From Archangium violaceum Cb vi76 (GTDB lineage: Bacteria > Myxococcota > Myxococcia > Myxococcales > Myxococcaceae), in the NCBI RefSeq assembly GCF_000733295.1, contig NZ_JPMI01000166.1, positions 1-64,000 on the forward strand: DNA of 64,000 bases, read 5' to 3'. The notes under the pieces were generated by a model that ran no database searches, was not told the origin of the DNA, and was given only the letters and a program-made list of their open reading frames with translations. Positions 55,000 to 63,517 of this stretch are shown one piece after another (positions within the stretch are counted from its first letter, which is position 1; every line of letters begins with the position of its first letter). Position numbers and translations under genes: made by a program.

Positions 55000-55674
55000 G
55001 TGGACGATCTCGACGCCCGCCGCCGTGAGCAGCACAAGCAGCGCCTGTCCTGGATGCCGTGGCTCTACTTCACGCTCAAGCCGCGCCACCGCGCCTGGGC
55101 CGAGGCCTGGCAGAAGGAGGTGCAGGACCAGCTGCGCGAGCTGGAGACGGTGGAGATCGCCGAGGGCTGTTTCATCTCCCCGGACGCCCACCTCTTCGCC
55201 GAGCCGGGCCGCCCCATCCGCATCATCGGCCCCGGAGTGAGCATCGCCGCCAACGCCTTCGTGCACGGGCCCGTGGTGCTGGAGGCCGGTGTGAGCCTCA
55301 ACGCGCGCGTCAGCCTGGATGGAGGCGCCTCCGGCATCCACATCGGCGAGGGCAGCCGCATCGCCACCGGCGCCACCCTCTATGCCTTCGACCATGGCCT
55401 CGCCCCGGACAGGGCCGTGCGCGAGCAGCCCGTCACCTCCCGCGGCATCGTGCTCGGCAAGGACGTGTGGGTGGGCGCCAACGCGGGCATCACCGACGGG
55501 GTGCGCCTGGGTGACCACGCCGTCGTGGGCATGGGCGCCGTCGTCACCCGCGATGTGCCCCCCTGGGCCATCGTCGCGGGCGTCCCCGCACGGGTCATCG
55601 GTGATCGCCGCGAGCGCCGCCGCTCCGGCACTCCCAGCGCCTCCTGGTCACCACCGGACGATTCGGAACAATAA
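55000..55674 (+). CDS. Left-handed beta-helix acyltransferase (hexapeptide repeats)
   Basis: A 224-residue protein from a GTG start. The N-terminal ~50 residues are helical and charged; the remainder is a hexapeptide-repeat trimer-forming domain ('IRIIGPGVSIAANAFVHGPV', 'IHIGEGSRIATGATLYAFDH', 'IVLGKDVWVGANAGITDGVR') with the closing 'GMGAVVTRDVPPWAIVAGVP' typical of maltose/galactoside/serine O-acetyltransferases. The catalytic His is in 'AFDHG'. It probably transfers acetyl from acetyl-CoA to a sugar or lipid-linked acceptor. A short C-terminal tail is disordered. Two small inverted repeats (ACCGG...CCGGT and CTGTCA...TGACAG) follow its stop. Confidence 0.85.
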   Translation: MDDLDARRREQHKQRLSWMPWLYFTLKPRHRAWAEAWQKEVQDQLRELETVEIAEGCFISPDAHLFAEPGRPIRIIGPGVSIAANAFVHGPVVLEAGVSLNARVSLDGGASGIHIGEGSRIATGATLYAFDHGLAPDRAVREQPVTSRGIVLGKDVWVGANAGITDGVRLGDHAVVGMGAVVTRDVPPWAIVAGVPARVIGDRRERRRSGTPSASWSPPDDSEQ

Positions 55675-55740
55675 CCACCGGACTTTTTCCGGTAATTCTG
55701 TCAACTCGTGACAGGCCTGTAGCTGGGGGATGACGGCGAA

Positions 55741-55771
55741 TTGACGCGCTTTCATTCGTGAGCCTTATGCT
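55741..55771 (+). promoter_or_regulatory. Sigma-70-like promoter of the PAS kinase gene
   Basis: TTGACG (55741-55746) and TATGCT (55766-55771) are separated by 19 bp (18 if the -35 is read as TGACGC). The start would be near 55778, about 40 nt before the ATG at 55819, where GGGGAAAGGAGCG provides the ribosome-binding site. The long spacer suggests a weak or activated promoter. Confidence 0.4.
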
Positions 55772-55818
55772 GTGGCCCATCTCCGACTGAGCAGCTCCCC
55801 GGGGGAAAGGAGCGCGGT

Positions 55819-56988
55819 ATGGCGTACCAGCAGCTCTCTCAGGTCATCACCTTCGAGGACGAGAGCCCATCGCGCAGTGCGCTGTCCCGCATGGGGTTGC
55901 TCGCGGAGGGGCTCCGCTCCGGACTGTCGGCGGACGCACTGCGTTACCACTTCCTGGCCGAGCAGCTCAGCGAGGTCGTCTTCCACCTGGATGGCCAGGG
56001 GAACCTGACCTTCCTGGGCCCCACGTGGACGGCCCTCACCGGGCTGGCCGTGGAGGATGTGCTGGGCCAGCCGTTGGCGGAGATGGTGCACCCGGAGGAG
56101 CGGCCGCGGGTGCAGGCCCTGCTGGATGCCATCGCCGCGCGGGTGCAGGCCTCCTTCCGGCTCGAGCTCAAGCTGCTGGCGGCCGGTGGCCCCCGGTGGG
56201 TGGAGCTGGCCGCGCACAGCTCGCCCACGGGCCAGGGCGAGGTGCTGGGCACGCTCACGGACGTCACCGAGCGCCGGCAGCTCCAGGCGCGGCTGCAGCA
56301 GTCGGACAAGCTGGCCACGTTGGGGATGCTCGTGCCGGGCTTCACGCACGAGATGAACAACCCGCTGGCCTTCATGCTGGCCAATCTCGACTACCTGCTC
56401 TCCAGCATGGGGGACATCGCCGGGTCCGCGCCGGCCTCGCAGGTGGCCGAGTGGCGTGAGGCGGTGGGCGAGGTGCGCGAGGGCGCCGAGCGGTTGCGGC
56501 AGCTGATCGGCCACCTGCGCAGCTACCGCTCGGAGTCCCAGGGGCCGGTGGACCTGAACACGCTGCTCGATTCGGTGGGGCAGATGGTGTCCAGCACGCT
56601 GCGCTCGCGCGGGCGGCTGGTGCGCGACTACGGGGCCCGGGCGGAGGTGGCTGGCAGTGAGAGCGGGCTGCGTCAGGCCCTGCTCAACCTCGTGCTCCAC
56701 GCCGTGCTGTCGCTGAAGGATGGCGGAGACACGGAGGAGAACGAGGTCCGCCTGGTCACCCGCGAGGCGGGCGGCGGCTCCGTGGTGGTCGAGGTGCATG
56801 ACACCGGAGCCGGCTTCCCCCCCGAGCAGCTCTCGCAAATCTTCGAGCCGGGCTTCACCTCTCGCGAGGCCCGGCCGGCGCTGTCGGTGTGCCGGGACAT
56901 CGTCCGGGGGCTCGGTGGAAGCATCACCGTGACGTCCGTGGTGGGCCGGGGGACCGTCTTCCGCGTGACGCTGCCAATGGCCTCCTGA
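55819..56988 (+). CDS. PAS-domain histidine kinase with degenerate ATPase domain
   Basis: A 389-residue soluble protein: PAS domain at ~45-150 ('VVFHLDGQGNLTFLGPTWTA', closing with 'GTLTDVTERRQLQ'), then HisKA with His177 ('GFTHEMNNPLAF'). The ATPase domain is unusual. The N-box reads 'LLNLVLHAVLSL', with His294 where the Mg-ATP-binding Asn is expected. The G2 lid lacks the G-x-G-L-G-L motif ('REARPALSVCRDIV'), while the G1 'DTGAGF' is kept. It may be a catalytically dead sensor or use phosphate from a partner. No response regulator gene is adjacent; a neutral ceramidase gene follows 51 bp downstream. Confidence 0.8.
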   Translation: MAYQQLSQVITFEDESPSRSALSRMGLLAEGLRSGLSADALRYHFLAEQLSEVVFHLDGQGNLTFLGPTWTALTGLAVEDVLGQPLAEMVHPEERPRVQALLDAIAARVQASFRLELKLLAAGGPRWVELAAHSSPTGQGEVLGTLTDVTERRQLQARLQQSDKLATLGMLVPGFTHEMNNPLAFMLANLDYLLSSMGDIAGSAPASQVAEWREAVGEVREGAERLRQLIGHLRSYRSESQGPVDLNTLLDSVGQMVSSTLRSRGRLVRDYGARAEVAGSESGLRQALLNLVLHAVLSLKDGGDTEENEVRLVTREAGGGSVVVEVHDTGAGFPPEQLSQIFEPGFTSREARPALSVCRDIVRGLGGSITVTSVVGRGTVFRVTLPMAS

Positions 56989-57039
56989 GTTCCTAACCTC
57001 CTGTGAGGGGCCGTGCTCTGGCCCTTCCTGGAGGTGGAT

Positions 57040-59121
57040 GTGCCGTCCTTCATCCGTCTGGGGGTGCTCGCACTGATGTTGGCGCTCGCCGCCTGCGGCC
57101 AGCGCGGCTCGCGGGAGGCCGGCACGGACGGAGGGCTCCCCATGGGGAGGGGCGGGCAGGGGCTCGGTGGCACCTGTGCCGGGCAGCGGTCGTTCCTCAT
57201 CGGCAGTGGCATCCACGACATCACCGGCCCCGCCGCCGAGGTGGGGATGATGGGGTACGTGGAGCTGGAGCAGCAGACGGCCGGCATCCACCAGCGTCTG
57301 CGCTCGCGCGCCTTCGTCATCGCCTCGCCGTGCAATGGCAAGCGCGTGGTGTTCGTGAGCGCGGACCTGGGCATGGTGTTCCAGGGCGTGAAGCAGGAGG
57401 TGGTGCGGCGGTTGAAGGCCACCTTCGGGCCGCTCTACGCGGATGACAACGTGCTGCTGAGCGCCACGCACACGCACAGCGGGCCCGGGGGCTACTCGCA
57501 CTACGCGCTCTACAACCTGAGCACGTTCGGCTTCGAGCCGAAGAACTTCGAGGTCATCGTCCAGGGCATCTACCAGTCCATCGTCCGCGCGCACGAGCAC
57601 CTGGCGCCGGGCCACATCACCCTGGCGGCGGGGGAGCTGCTCGACGCGAGCCGCAACCGCTCGCCCGAGGCCTACCACCTCAATCCGCCCGAGGAGCGCG
57701 CGCGCTACGCGTACGACACGGACAAGCGGATGACGCTCCTGCGCTTCACGAAGGAGCCGGGCGTGGAGGTGGGGCTCATCAACTGGTTCGCGGTGCACAC
57801 CACGTCCATGGGGCAGGAGAACCGGTACATCAGCGGCGACAACAAGGGCTACGCCTCCTCTCTCTTCGAGAAGGAGAAGGGCACGCGCTACGACGCCACC
57901 GGGGACACCTTCGTGGCGGCCTTCGCGCAGGCCAACGAGGGGGACGTGACGCCCAACATCTTCGGCGGCGAGGACGGCGGGGGCCGGGACGACTTCGAGA
58001 GCACGGCGCTCTCCGGCCGCAAGCAGTACGAGCGCGCCGCCTCCCTCTACGCGAGCGCCACCACGCCCCTCACCGGTGGCGTGGACTACAGGCACGTCCA
58101 CGTGAAGATGGATGACGTGGAGGTGCGGTCCGCCTTCACGGGAGGCCCTCCGGCGCATACCTGCACGGCGGCCTTTGGCTTCTCCATGCTGTCGGGCGCG
58201 GAGGACGGGCCGGGCGTGGGGGGCGGCGAGGGCGCGACGTGTGCCGCCATCCATGACCTGTGGAGCGCCTTCACCTGCACCACCACCACCACGGCCTGCC
58301 AGGCGGAGAAGCCCATCGTGCTGGAGATGGGCGGGATGAAGCCCTTCCCGTGGAGCCCCGAGGTGTTGCCGCTGCAGCTCGTCACCCTGGGCAACGTGGC
58401 GCTGGTGGCGGTGCCCTTCGAGCTGACCACCATGGCGGGGCGCCGCCTGCGCGAGACGGTGCGCGCGCACCTGGAGCCCGCGGGGGTGACGGAGGTGGTC
58501 ATCGCCGGCCTGTCCAACGCCTACTCCGGCTACGTGGCCACGCGCGAGGAGTACACCCGGCAGGACTACGAGGGCGCCTCCACCCACTTCGGGCCCTGGA
58601 CGCTCGCGGCCCTGCAGCAGGAATTCGACACACTGGCACGGGCCCTGCGCGAGGGCTCGCCCGTGCCTCCGGGGCCCACGCCGCGCGACCTGTGCCAGCA
58701 GCAGAGCCGGTTGCGGCCCGGGGTCCTGCTCGATGACAAGCCGCTGTGGGCGCGCTTCGGCGGCGTCTTCTCCGACGCGCGCGCGTCCTACGCACGGGGC
58801 GAGGCGGTGCGCGTCACCTTCTGGGGCGGACATCCGAAGAACGATCCACGCCCCCAGGGCACCTTCCTGCGCGTACAGCGCCGCGCGGGCCTCCTCTGGG
58901 AGGACGTGGCCTACGACTGGGACTGGGAGACGAAGTACACGTGGCGGCGCAGCTACTGCATGCCCACCCTGGCCTGCTCGCACGTCCTCATCGAGTGGGC
59001 CATTCCGCCGGATGCCGTTCCCGGCACCTACCGCATCGTCCACGAGGGCGACTGGAAGTCCGGCTGGGATGGCCGGGTGCGCCCGTACCGGGGCACCTCG
59101 CGCACCTTCACCGTGAAGTGA
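57040..59121 (+). CDS. Neutral/alkaline ceramidase, secreted lipoprotein
   Basis: The GTG at 57040 (GGAGG 5 nt upstream) gives 693 residues with signal and lipobox 'LALAAC'. The N-terminal catalytic domain has family signatures 'IGSGIHDITGPAAEVGMMGY', zinc-binding 'LLSATHTHSGPGGYSHYA', 'NWFAVHTTSMG' and the nucleophile segment 'SGDNKGYASSLFE'. The C-terminal immunoglobulin-like domain ends 'YRGTSRTFTVK'. It hydrolyses ceramide to sphingosine and fatty acid. Myxobacteria make sphingolipids and prey on other cells, so both lipid remodelling and attack are possible. It follows the degenerate kinase on the same strand and may be co-transcribed with it. Confidence 0.9.
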   Translation: MPSFIRLGVLALMLALAACGQRGSREAGTDGGLPMGRGGQGLGGTCAGQRSFLIGSGIHDITGPAAEVGMMGYVELEQQTAGIHQRLRSRAFVIASPCNGKRVVFVSADLGMVFQGVKQEVVRRLKATFGPLYADDNVLLSATHTHSGPGGYSHYALYNLSTFGFEPKNFEVIVQGIYQSIVRAHEHLAPGHITLAAGELLDASRNRSPEAYHLNPPEERARYAYDTDKRMTLLRFTKEPGVEVGLINWFAVHTTSMGQENRYISGDNKGYASSLFEKEKGTRYDATGDTFVAAFAQANEGDVTPNIFGGEDGGGRDDFESTALSGRKQYERAASLYASATTPLTGGVDYRHVHVKMDDVEVRSAFTGGPPAHTCTAAFGFSMLSGAEDGPGVGGGEGATCAAIHDLWSAFTCTTTTTACQAEKPIVLEMGGMKPFPWSPEVLPLQLVTLGNVALVAVPFELTTMAGRRLRETVRAHLEPAGVTEVVIAGLSNAYSGYVATREEYTRQDYEGASTHFGPWTLAALQQEFDTLARALREGSPVPPGPTPRDLCQQQSRLRPGVLLDDKPLWARFGGVFSDARASYARGEAVRVTFWGGHPKNDPRPQGTFLRVQRRAGLLWEDVAYDWDWETKYTWRRSYCMPTLACSHVLIEWAIPPDAVPGTYRIVHEGDWKSGWDGRVRPYRGTSRTFTVK

Positions 59122-59127
59122 AGACGC

Positions 59128-59943
59128 TCAGTTGCAGCTCCGGTCCGCGTTGCAGCTCCTGCTGCACTTGCGGCAGGTGCCACCGTCCTTGCCACACTTG
59201 TCCTTCGTGTTGCCCGGCTCGCACGTGGTGCCCGAGCAGCAGCCCGAGCACGAGTTGCTGGTGCACCGGCACGTCCCGTCCACGCACTCCTGTCCCTGGG
59301 CACACGGGCCACTGCTTCCACACTTGCACTGCCCACCCACGCACCGGTCCACCGTCAGGTCGCTGCAGGCGGGATTGGAGCCACACACGCAGACGCCGCG
59401 GGCATCGCAGGTGTCCGTCCGCTGGGGATCGCACGTCACGCACGTGTTGCCGCCCGTGCCACACGCCGTCCGGGAGGAAGGGGTGCAGACGCCGTCCTCG
59501 CAGCAACCGTCGCACCCCAGGCAGAAGGTGTCCGGGCTGGAGGGCTCCAGCCGCAGCGTGACGTCCACCTCGTAGCCGTCGCGGAGCTGCACGCTGCTCT
59601 CGCCCCGGGCCACCACGCTCCCGTCGCGCAGGCCCTCGACGTACACCCTGGCGTGCACGCCGTTGGTGACGCCGTCCTCCAGCAGCACGCGCAACGTCTC
59701 CCCGCTGGAGAGCACCCGCACCGGTTGCTCCGGAAGCACGTGCGGTCCGAAGGGGGCTCCTGCCTGCACCTCGCCCCACACCCGGACCTGGGTGAGCAAC
59801 AGTGTGGGATCGAATTCCGTGGTGACGTAGAGCGCCGTGCCCGAGGCCGTGCCCGACTCCCGGCACGCACCCAACAGCAACACGGCGCACACGAGCACCA
59901 GCTTCCAACCCCCCCGGGTCGCCGTCTCAGGTGCACGCATCAT
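59128..59943 (-). CDS. Cys-rich lipoprotein
   Basis: From an ATG at 59943, 271 residues (an ATG at 59964 adds seven). Lipobox 'LLLGAC'. Residues ~20-140 are beta-strand-rich with no recognised motif. From ~145 the protein is packed with cysteines, about 34 in 130 residues, in short EGF/granulin-like spacings ('CLGCDGCCEDGVC', 'CSGCCSGTTCEPG', 'CRKCSRSC'), ending at 'DRSCN'. Such domains form disulfide ladders and need an oxidising compartment, so it is a surface or periplasmic protein. It converges with the ceramidase gene (6 bp between stops). Function unknown. Confidence 0.7.
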   Translation of the reverse strand: MMRAPETATRGGWKLVLVCAVLLLGACRESGTASGTALYVTTEFDPTLLLTQVRVWGEVQAGAPFGPHVLPEQPVRVLSSGETLRVLLEDGVTNGVHARVYVEGLRDGSVVARGESSVQLRDGYEVDVTLRLEPSSPDTFCLGCDGCCEDGVCTPSSRTACGTGGNTCVTCDPQRTDTCDARGVCVCGSNPACSDLTVDRCVGGQCKCGSSGPCAQGQECVDGTCRCTSNSCSGCCSGTTCEPGNTKDKCGKDGGTCRKCSRSCNADRSCN

Positions 59944-60061
59944 GGCACACATGAGGGTATTCATTACGCACAGGACAGGGCCTGTCCTGGAGTCGTCCCC
60001 GTCGAGCTCTGGACGTTCCCGCTCCGTGGACTGATGAGAAGCGGACACCCGGGAGTTCCTC

Positions 60062-61492
60062 TCAGAGCTGCGCGAGGGCTTCCTTCAGGCCCGTGGCGCA
60101 TGGAGCCGCGGACGGCCGCTGCGGCGTGTGCAGCCGCATCAGCAGCTCGCGCAGCCGGGGCGAGGGGTTGATGAACTGCAGGCCCACGCCCGGAGACATG
60201 CGCCAGGTCCGCGCCTGGGCCGAGTCCACGTGCCGCACCACCTCGCCCACGCACTCCACCTCCTCGCCGCCGATCTGCAGGGTGAACTCGAGGCGGGTGA
60301 AGAGTGGAGGGAAGGGTTCGGCGCAGCACATGAAGAGGCCACCGCGGCTGAGCTCGCTGCAATGCACCACCACCGAGCCGGCGTCCCGGGCGCGGCGCAC
60401 CCGGGCCGTCCAGGTGGGCGGCGGGGTGGGATCGTTCGGATCCGGCAGCGACGGGAGCGCGGGGATGGGCGTGTTGCCGCACTCGGAGGCCACCTGCGCG
60501 GCCTGGGCCAGCCGGGTGGCATGGGGCCGCGAGGCGGGCTCCGGCTGCACGGAGGCGAGCAGGGCCTTCTTGAACTCGAGCGCGTTGGAGAAGCGCTCCG
60601 CGGGGTTGCGGGCCAGGGCGCGCAGCAGGACGCGGGAGAGCGCCTCCGGCACGTGGGGCGCCAGCTCGTGGGGCGCGCGCAGCGGGGCCGGCGGCTCCGA
60701 GGAGAACACCAGCTCCGCCATCTGTCCGCGCGGGTAGGGCAGCTGGCCGGTGAGGAGCAGGTAGCCCGTCACCCCCAGGGAATAGACGTCCGCGCGCCCA
60801 TCCACGGCCTGGCCCGCCCACTGCTCCGGCGCCATGTACGCGGGGGTGCCGAACACCTGCCCCACCATGGTCTGCTCCGGAGTGCCGGCGCCGTGCAGCG
60901 CCTTGGCCACGCCGAAGTCGAGCACCTTGAGCGTGGGCCGCTCGCCCGGGCGCTCCATCATGAGGAGGTTGTCCGGCTTGAGATCCCTGTGCACCACGCC
61001 GCTGCGGTGGACGGCCTCCAGCGCGTCACACACCTGGGCGAGCAGCCACGCCACCAGCTCCGGCTCCGCGGGGCGCTGCAGCCGCGACAGGGGCAGGCCG
61101 TCCAGGTACTCCATGACGAAGTAGTGCAGCCCGTCCTCGGACTCGTTGATGTCGAAGATGCGGACGATGTTGGGGTGGCCGATGAGGTTCACCGTGCGCG
61201 CCTCGGCGTAGAAGCGCGCGCGCAGCCGGTCGTCCTGGGCCATGGTCGGGTGCAGCACCTTCACCGCCACCCGGGCCCCGATGATGGTCTGCTCGGCCAG
61301 GTACACCGTGCCCATGCCCCCGCTGCCCAGCAGCTGGGTGAGCCGGTAGTGCCCGAGCGTGCGTCCCCGCAAATCGAACAGGGCGGGAATCGTCCGCGGA
61401 ACCTGGTCCGACGACTCGGCCCCCGTCCAGGTGACCTGCTCGATACACGGGCCGCTGACGGGATGTTCTGATGCGCAGTGCTCGCAGTGCAT
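60062..61492 (-). CDS. Ser/Thr protein kinase with C-terminal PilZ-like domain
   Basis: The ATG at 61492 gives 476 residues beginning with a zinc-finger-like 'MHCEHCASEHPVSGPC'; an ATG at 61600 would add 36. The kinase domain has 'LGSGGMGTVYLAE', Lys78, 'HRDLKPDN' (168-175) and 'DFG' (192-194), so it looks active. Residues ~370-470 are PilZ-like: 'RVRRARDAGSVVVHCSELSR' with 'GGLFM', and 'MSPGVGLQFINPSP'. The c-di-GMP motif [DN]-x-S-x-x-G appears as 'ELSRGG', so nucleotide binding is uncertain. No membrane helix. It could join protein phosphorylation to second-messenger signals. Confidence 0.85.
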   Translation of the reverse strand: MHCEHCASEHPVSGPCIEQVTWTGAESSDQVPRTIPALFDLRGRTLGHYRLTQLLGSGGMGTVYLAEQTIIGARVAVKVLHPTMAQDDRLRARFYAEARTVNLIGHPNIVRIFDINESEDGLHYFVMEYLDGLPLSRLQRPAEPELVAWLLAQVCDALEAVHRSGVVHRDLKPDNLLMMERPGERPTLKVLDFGVAKALHGAGTPEQTMVGQVFGTPAYMAPEQWAGQAVDGRADVYSLGVTGYLLLTGQLPYPRGQMAELVFSSEPPAPLRAPHELAPHVPEALSRVLLRALARNPAERFSNALEFKKALLASVQPEPASRPHATRLAQAAQVASECGNTPIPALPSLPDPNDPTPPPTWTARVRRARDAGSVVVHCSELSRGGLFMCCAEPFPPLFTRLEFTLQIGGEEVECVGEVVRHVDSAQARTWRMSPGVGLQFINPSPRLRELLMRLHTPQRPSAAPCATGLKEALAQL

Positions 61493-61777
61493 GGCGGATA
61501 CCCAACACCTGCAAGGGCCATGCTCCTGACAGACGTGGGCGGAAGGGGCCGGAGCGGTGTCGCGAGAGGTGGGGCGTGGCGGAAAATCAAGGCGTTGCAT
61601 TGCCCACCAGCGCACGCCCCGCGGGCCGCCGGAAGCCGTGCTCAATTCGTTCAGCTGGACGCGGGTAGGATTGATCAAAACTTCCACATTTCCCGGGTTT
61701 GCATGAATCTTCTGCTCTCGCTGCCCGGCTGCGGTGGATGTGCAAAAAGCACGGGGAGCCCGTGGAGGCACACACGC

Positions 61778-62275
61778 GTGGTCATCATCGTCATGGGGGT
61801 GTCCGGCTCGGGGAAGACGACGGTGGGACTGCGGCTCGCCGCGGCGCTCGGGTGCCGGTTCCGGGACGCGGATGAGTTCCACCCTCCTGGCAACATCGCG
61901 AAGATGGCCGCGGGCCTCGCGCTCACGGATGAGGATCGGGCGCCCTGGCTCACGGTGCTGCGGGAGCTGGTGGAGAACACGCTGGCGGCGGGCGAGACGC
62001 TGGTGCTGGCGTGCTCGGCGCTGAAGCGCACCTACCGGGAGCGGCTGACGGTGGACGCGGCGCGGCAGCGGTGGGTGTACCTGCGAGTGCCCCGGGAGCT
62101 CCTCGCCAGGCGGTTGATGGCACGGACGGGCCACTACATGCCGGCGGTGTTGCTCGACAGCCAGCTCGCGGCGTTGGAGGTGCCGGAGGACGCGCTGGTG
62201 GTGGAGGCCACGGCGGAGCCGGACGCGCTGGTGGCCACCCTCCTCCGGGAGCTGGGGCCGCGGCCGGCCCCCTGA
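61778..62275 (+). CDS. Gluconokinase
   Basis: The GTG at 61778, 9 nt after GGAGG, gives 165 residues, the usual length for this family. Walker A 'GVSGSGKT' lies at residues 7-14, followed by 'FRDADEFHPPGNIAKMAAGL' (substrate loop), 'LTDEDRAPWL' and 'LACSALKRTYRERL'. It phosphorylates D-gluconate to 6-phosphogluconate, feeding the pentose-phosphate or Entner-Doudoroff route. It is divergent from the kinase-PilZ gene and convergent with the phosphotransferase remnant (3 bp between stops). No gluconate transporter or regulator is adjacent. Confidence 0.9.
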   Translation: MVIIVMGVSGSGKTTVGLRLAAALGCRFRDADEFHPPGNIAKMAAGLALTDEDRAPWLTVLRELVENTLAAGETLVLACSALKRTYRERLTVDAARQRWVYLRVPRELLARRLMARTGHYMPAVLLDSQLAALEVPEDALVVEATAEPDALVATLLRELGPRPAP

Positions 62276-62278
62276 GCG

Positions 62279-62690
62279 TCACTCCAGCTCGTCCAGCTCG
62301 CGGAAGGCGGGCCACACGAAGGGCGGCACCGTCCAGCGCTCGCGCAGGCGGGCCTCCAGCGTCTCCAACGTGCGGGCGAGCCACATCAGCGCGTCGTACA
62401 GCGCATGCCGCATGCCCGCGTACTCGAAGTCGAGCAGGCGTGGGCCGTTGGCGGTGAAGAGCACGTTGCCCGGCGCGAGGTCCCCGTGGGTGAAGGCGAG
62501 GAAGGGCCCGGGGTTGGCGAGCGCGCGCCACGTCGTGGAGGTCCTCGTGCAGGCCCGGCGCGGCCTCGGCCTCCACTGCCGAGAGCCAGCGCAGCAACCG
62601 CTCCTCGTTGTCCAACGGGAAGCGCGCGTTCTCCACCCGCACCCGTTGGGGGCGCGGAGGCAGCGCCTGACGGACGAGCTCGTATTCGGA
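62279..62690 (-). pseudogene. Phosphotransferase (APH/choline-kinase family) remnant, frameshifted and 5'-truncated
   Basis: Downstream frame: 'NPGPFLAFTHGDLAPGNVLF' (phosphotransferase catalytic loop H-G-D-L-x-x-x-N), 'RLLDFEYAGMRHALYD' (metal-binding D-F-E) to the stop at 62279. Upstream frame: 'RVENARFPLDNEERLLRWL' and 'PGLHEDLHDV', which joins the downstream frame only if a base is gained or lost in the alternating GC tract at about 62521-62530. The 5' half is missing; sequence turns into an IS66-family TnpB at about 62690. It was probably a small-molecule kinase such as an aminoglycoside- or choline-kinase-like enzyme. Confidence 0.6.
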
Positions 62691-62692
62691 CT

Positions 62693-62832
62693 AGAAGCAG
62701 GAAGATGTCGCCCGACAGGAAGTCGCGCCCCAGCGCCTGCGTTACCAGCCCGCTCAGCGCGTCGAAGCTCTTACGCATGTCGCACGGCTGCCCGTATACG
62801 TACACACTCAACCGGCGCGTGGAGCCAATCAC
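62693..62832 (-). pseudogene. tnpB: IS66 TnpB, truncated
   Basis: A GTG at 62832 (overlapping the tnpA stop as GTGA) starts 'IGSTRRLSVYVYGQPCDMRK', 'SFDALSGLVTQALGRDFLSG' and 'DIFLLL', the N-terminal half of IS66 TnpB (IS66 Orf2-like). After that the sequence no longer fits the family and becomes the phosphotransferase remnant. A functional TnpB needs about 110-120 residues, so this one is inactive. Confidence 0.7.
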
Positions 62833-63203
62833 GTAAGCCCTCGCAGCAACTTCCCCGCATCCTCGATGGACATGCCCTCCACTCGCACTCCTCCGGGCCC
62901 ATGCACCACCAACGCTCCTGCCCTGTCCGCACTGCGCGCCGGTTTCACCTCTACCAGCACCAGACTGGTGCGCGCGGGCTCCTCCTGGGCTCGCCGGGCC
63001 GCGCTGCCCCAGCGGCTGATCGTCCAGGTGCTCATGCCCAACTCCTTCGCTGCTTCCTCGCTGCTCGCTCCCTGCTGCTGCCTCTCTCTCTCGTACGCCA
63101 CTGCATCCCGCCGCTGCTCCTGCGTGTAGTGCGCACGCGGCCCCACTCCGCCTCGCTCGAGTACCTGCTGCCGGAATCTCTCTGCCCGCTCTTTCATGTC
63201 CAT
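62829..63203 (-). CDS. tnpA: IS66 TnpA-like protein
   Basis: From the ATG at 63203, 124 residues (an upstream ATG at 63239 adds 12). The N-terminal half is a transposase-type helix-turn-helix: 'YTQEQRRDAVAYERERQQQG' and 'SSEEAAKELGMSTWTISRWG'. The C-terminal half 'SLVLVEVKPA' to 'VRVEGMSIEDAGKLLRGL' matches the TnpA partner of IS66 elements. The reading frame is intact although the element is broken. It probably no longer has a function without TnpB and TnpC. Confidence 0.7.
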   Translation of the reverse strand: MDMKERAERFRQQVLERGGVGPRAHYTQEQRRDAVAYERERQQQGASSEEAAKELGMSTWTISRWGSAARRAQEEPARTSLVLVEVKPARSADRAGALVVHGPGGVRVEGMSIEDAGKLLRGLT

Positions 63204-63517
63204 TGCTGCCGTCTCCTTCTCGGCCATGGACATGCTCACGTCCCCCCGCTCACGTCACGACGGGCTCGGGCGAGGACAGGGCTGCTATGCTGCCTATGCC
63301 CCGGGCTCACTGCTCGGGCGGTCCCTGTCAGCAGCCCTCCTCGGTCCCTCCGCTCCAGCCCCCACCTTCAACACGGCCTCTATTCCGCCTATGCGCAAAA
63401 GGTGAGACGCGCGCGAATCTTCCCCGGTGTCCGTTCCCTGGCGTGAGGGCGATGCCGCAGGCTCGCGGGCCCACGAGTAGTGCCGATGGAGCCTGGTCCC
63501 GGCCGCCTCCGGCTCCT

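Larger units (their letters stand above)
62690..63404 (-). mobile_element. IS66-family insertion-sequence fragment
   Basis: The segment carries an intact-looking tnpA-type ORF and the first ~47 codons of tnpB, then breaks off within the phosphotransferase remnant. The large transposase gene tnpC is absent. The right boundary is uncertain; the left side is the tnpB/phosphotransferase junction near 62690. No terminal inverted repeats or target duplication could be confirmed by eye. Confidence 0.55.
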
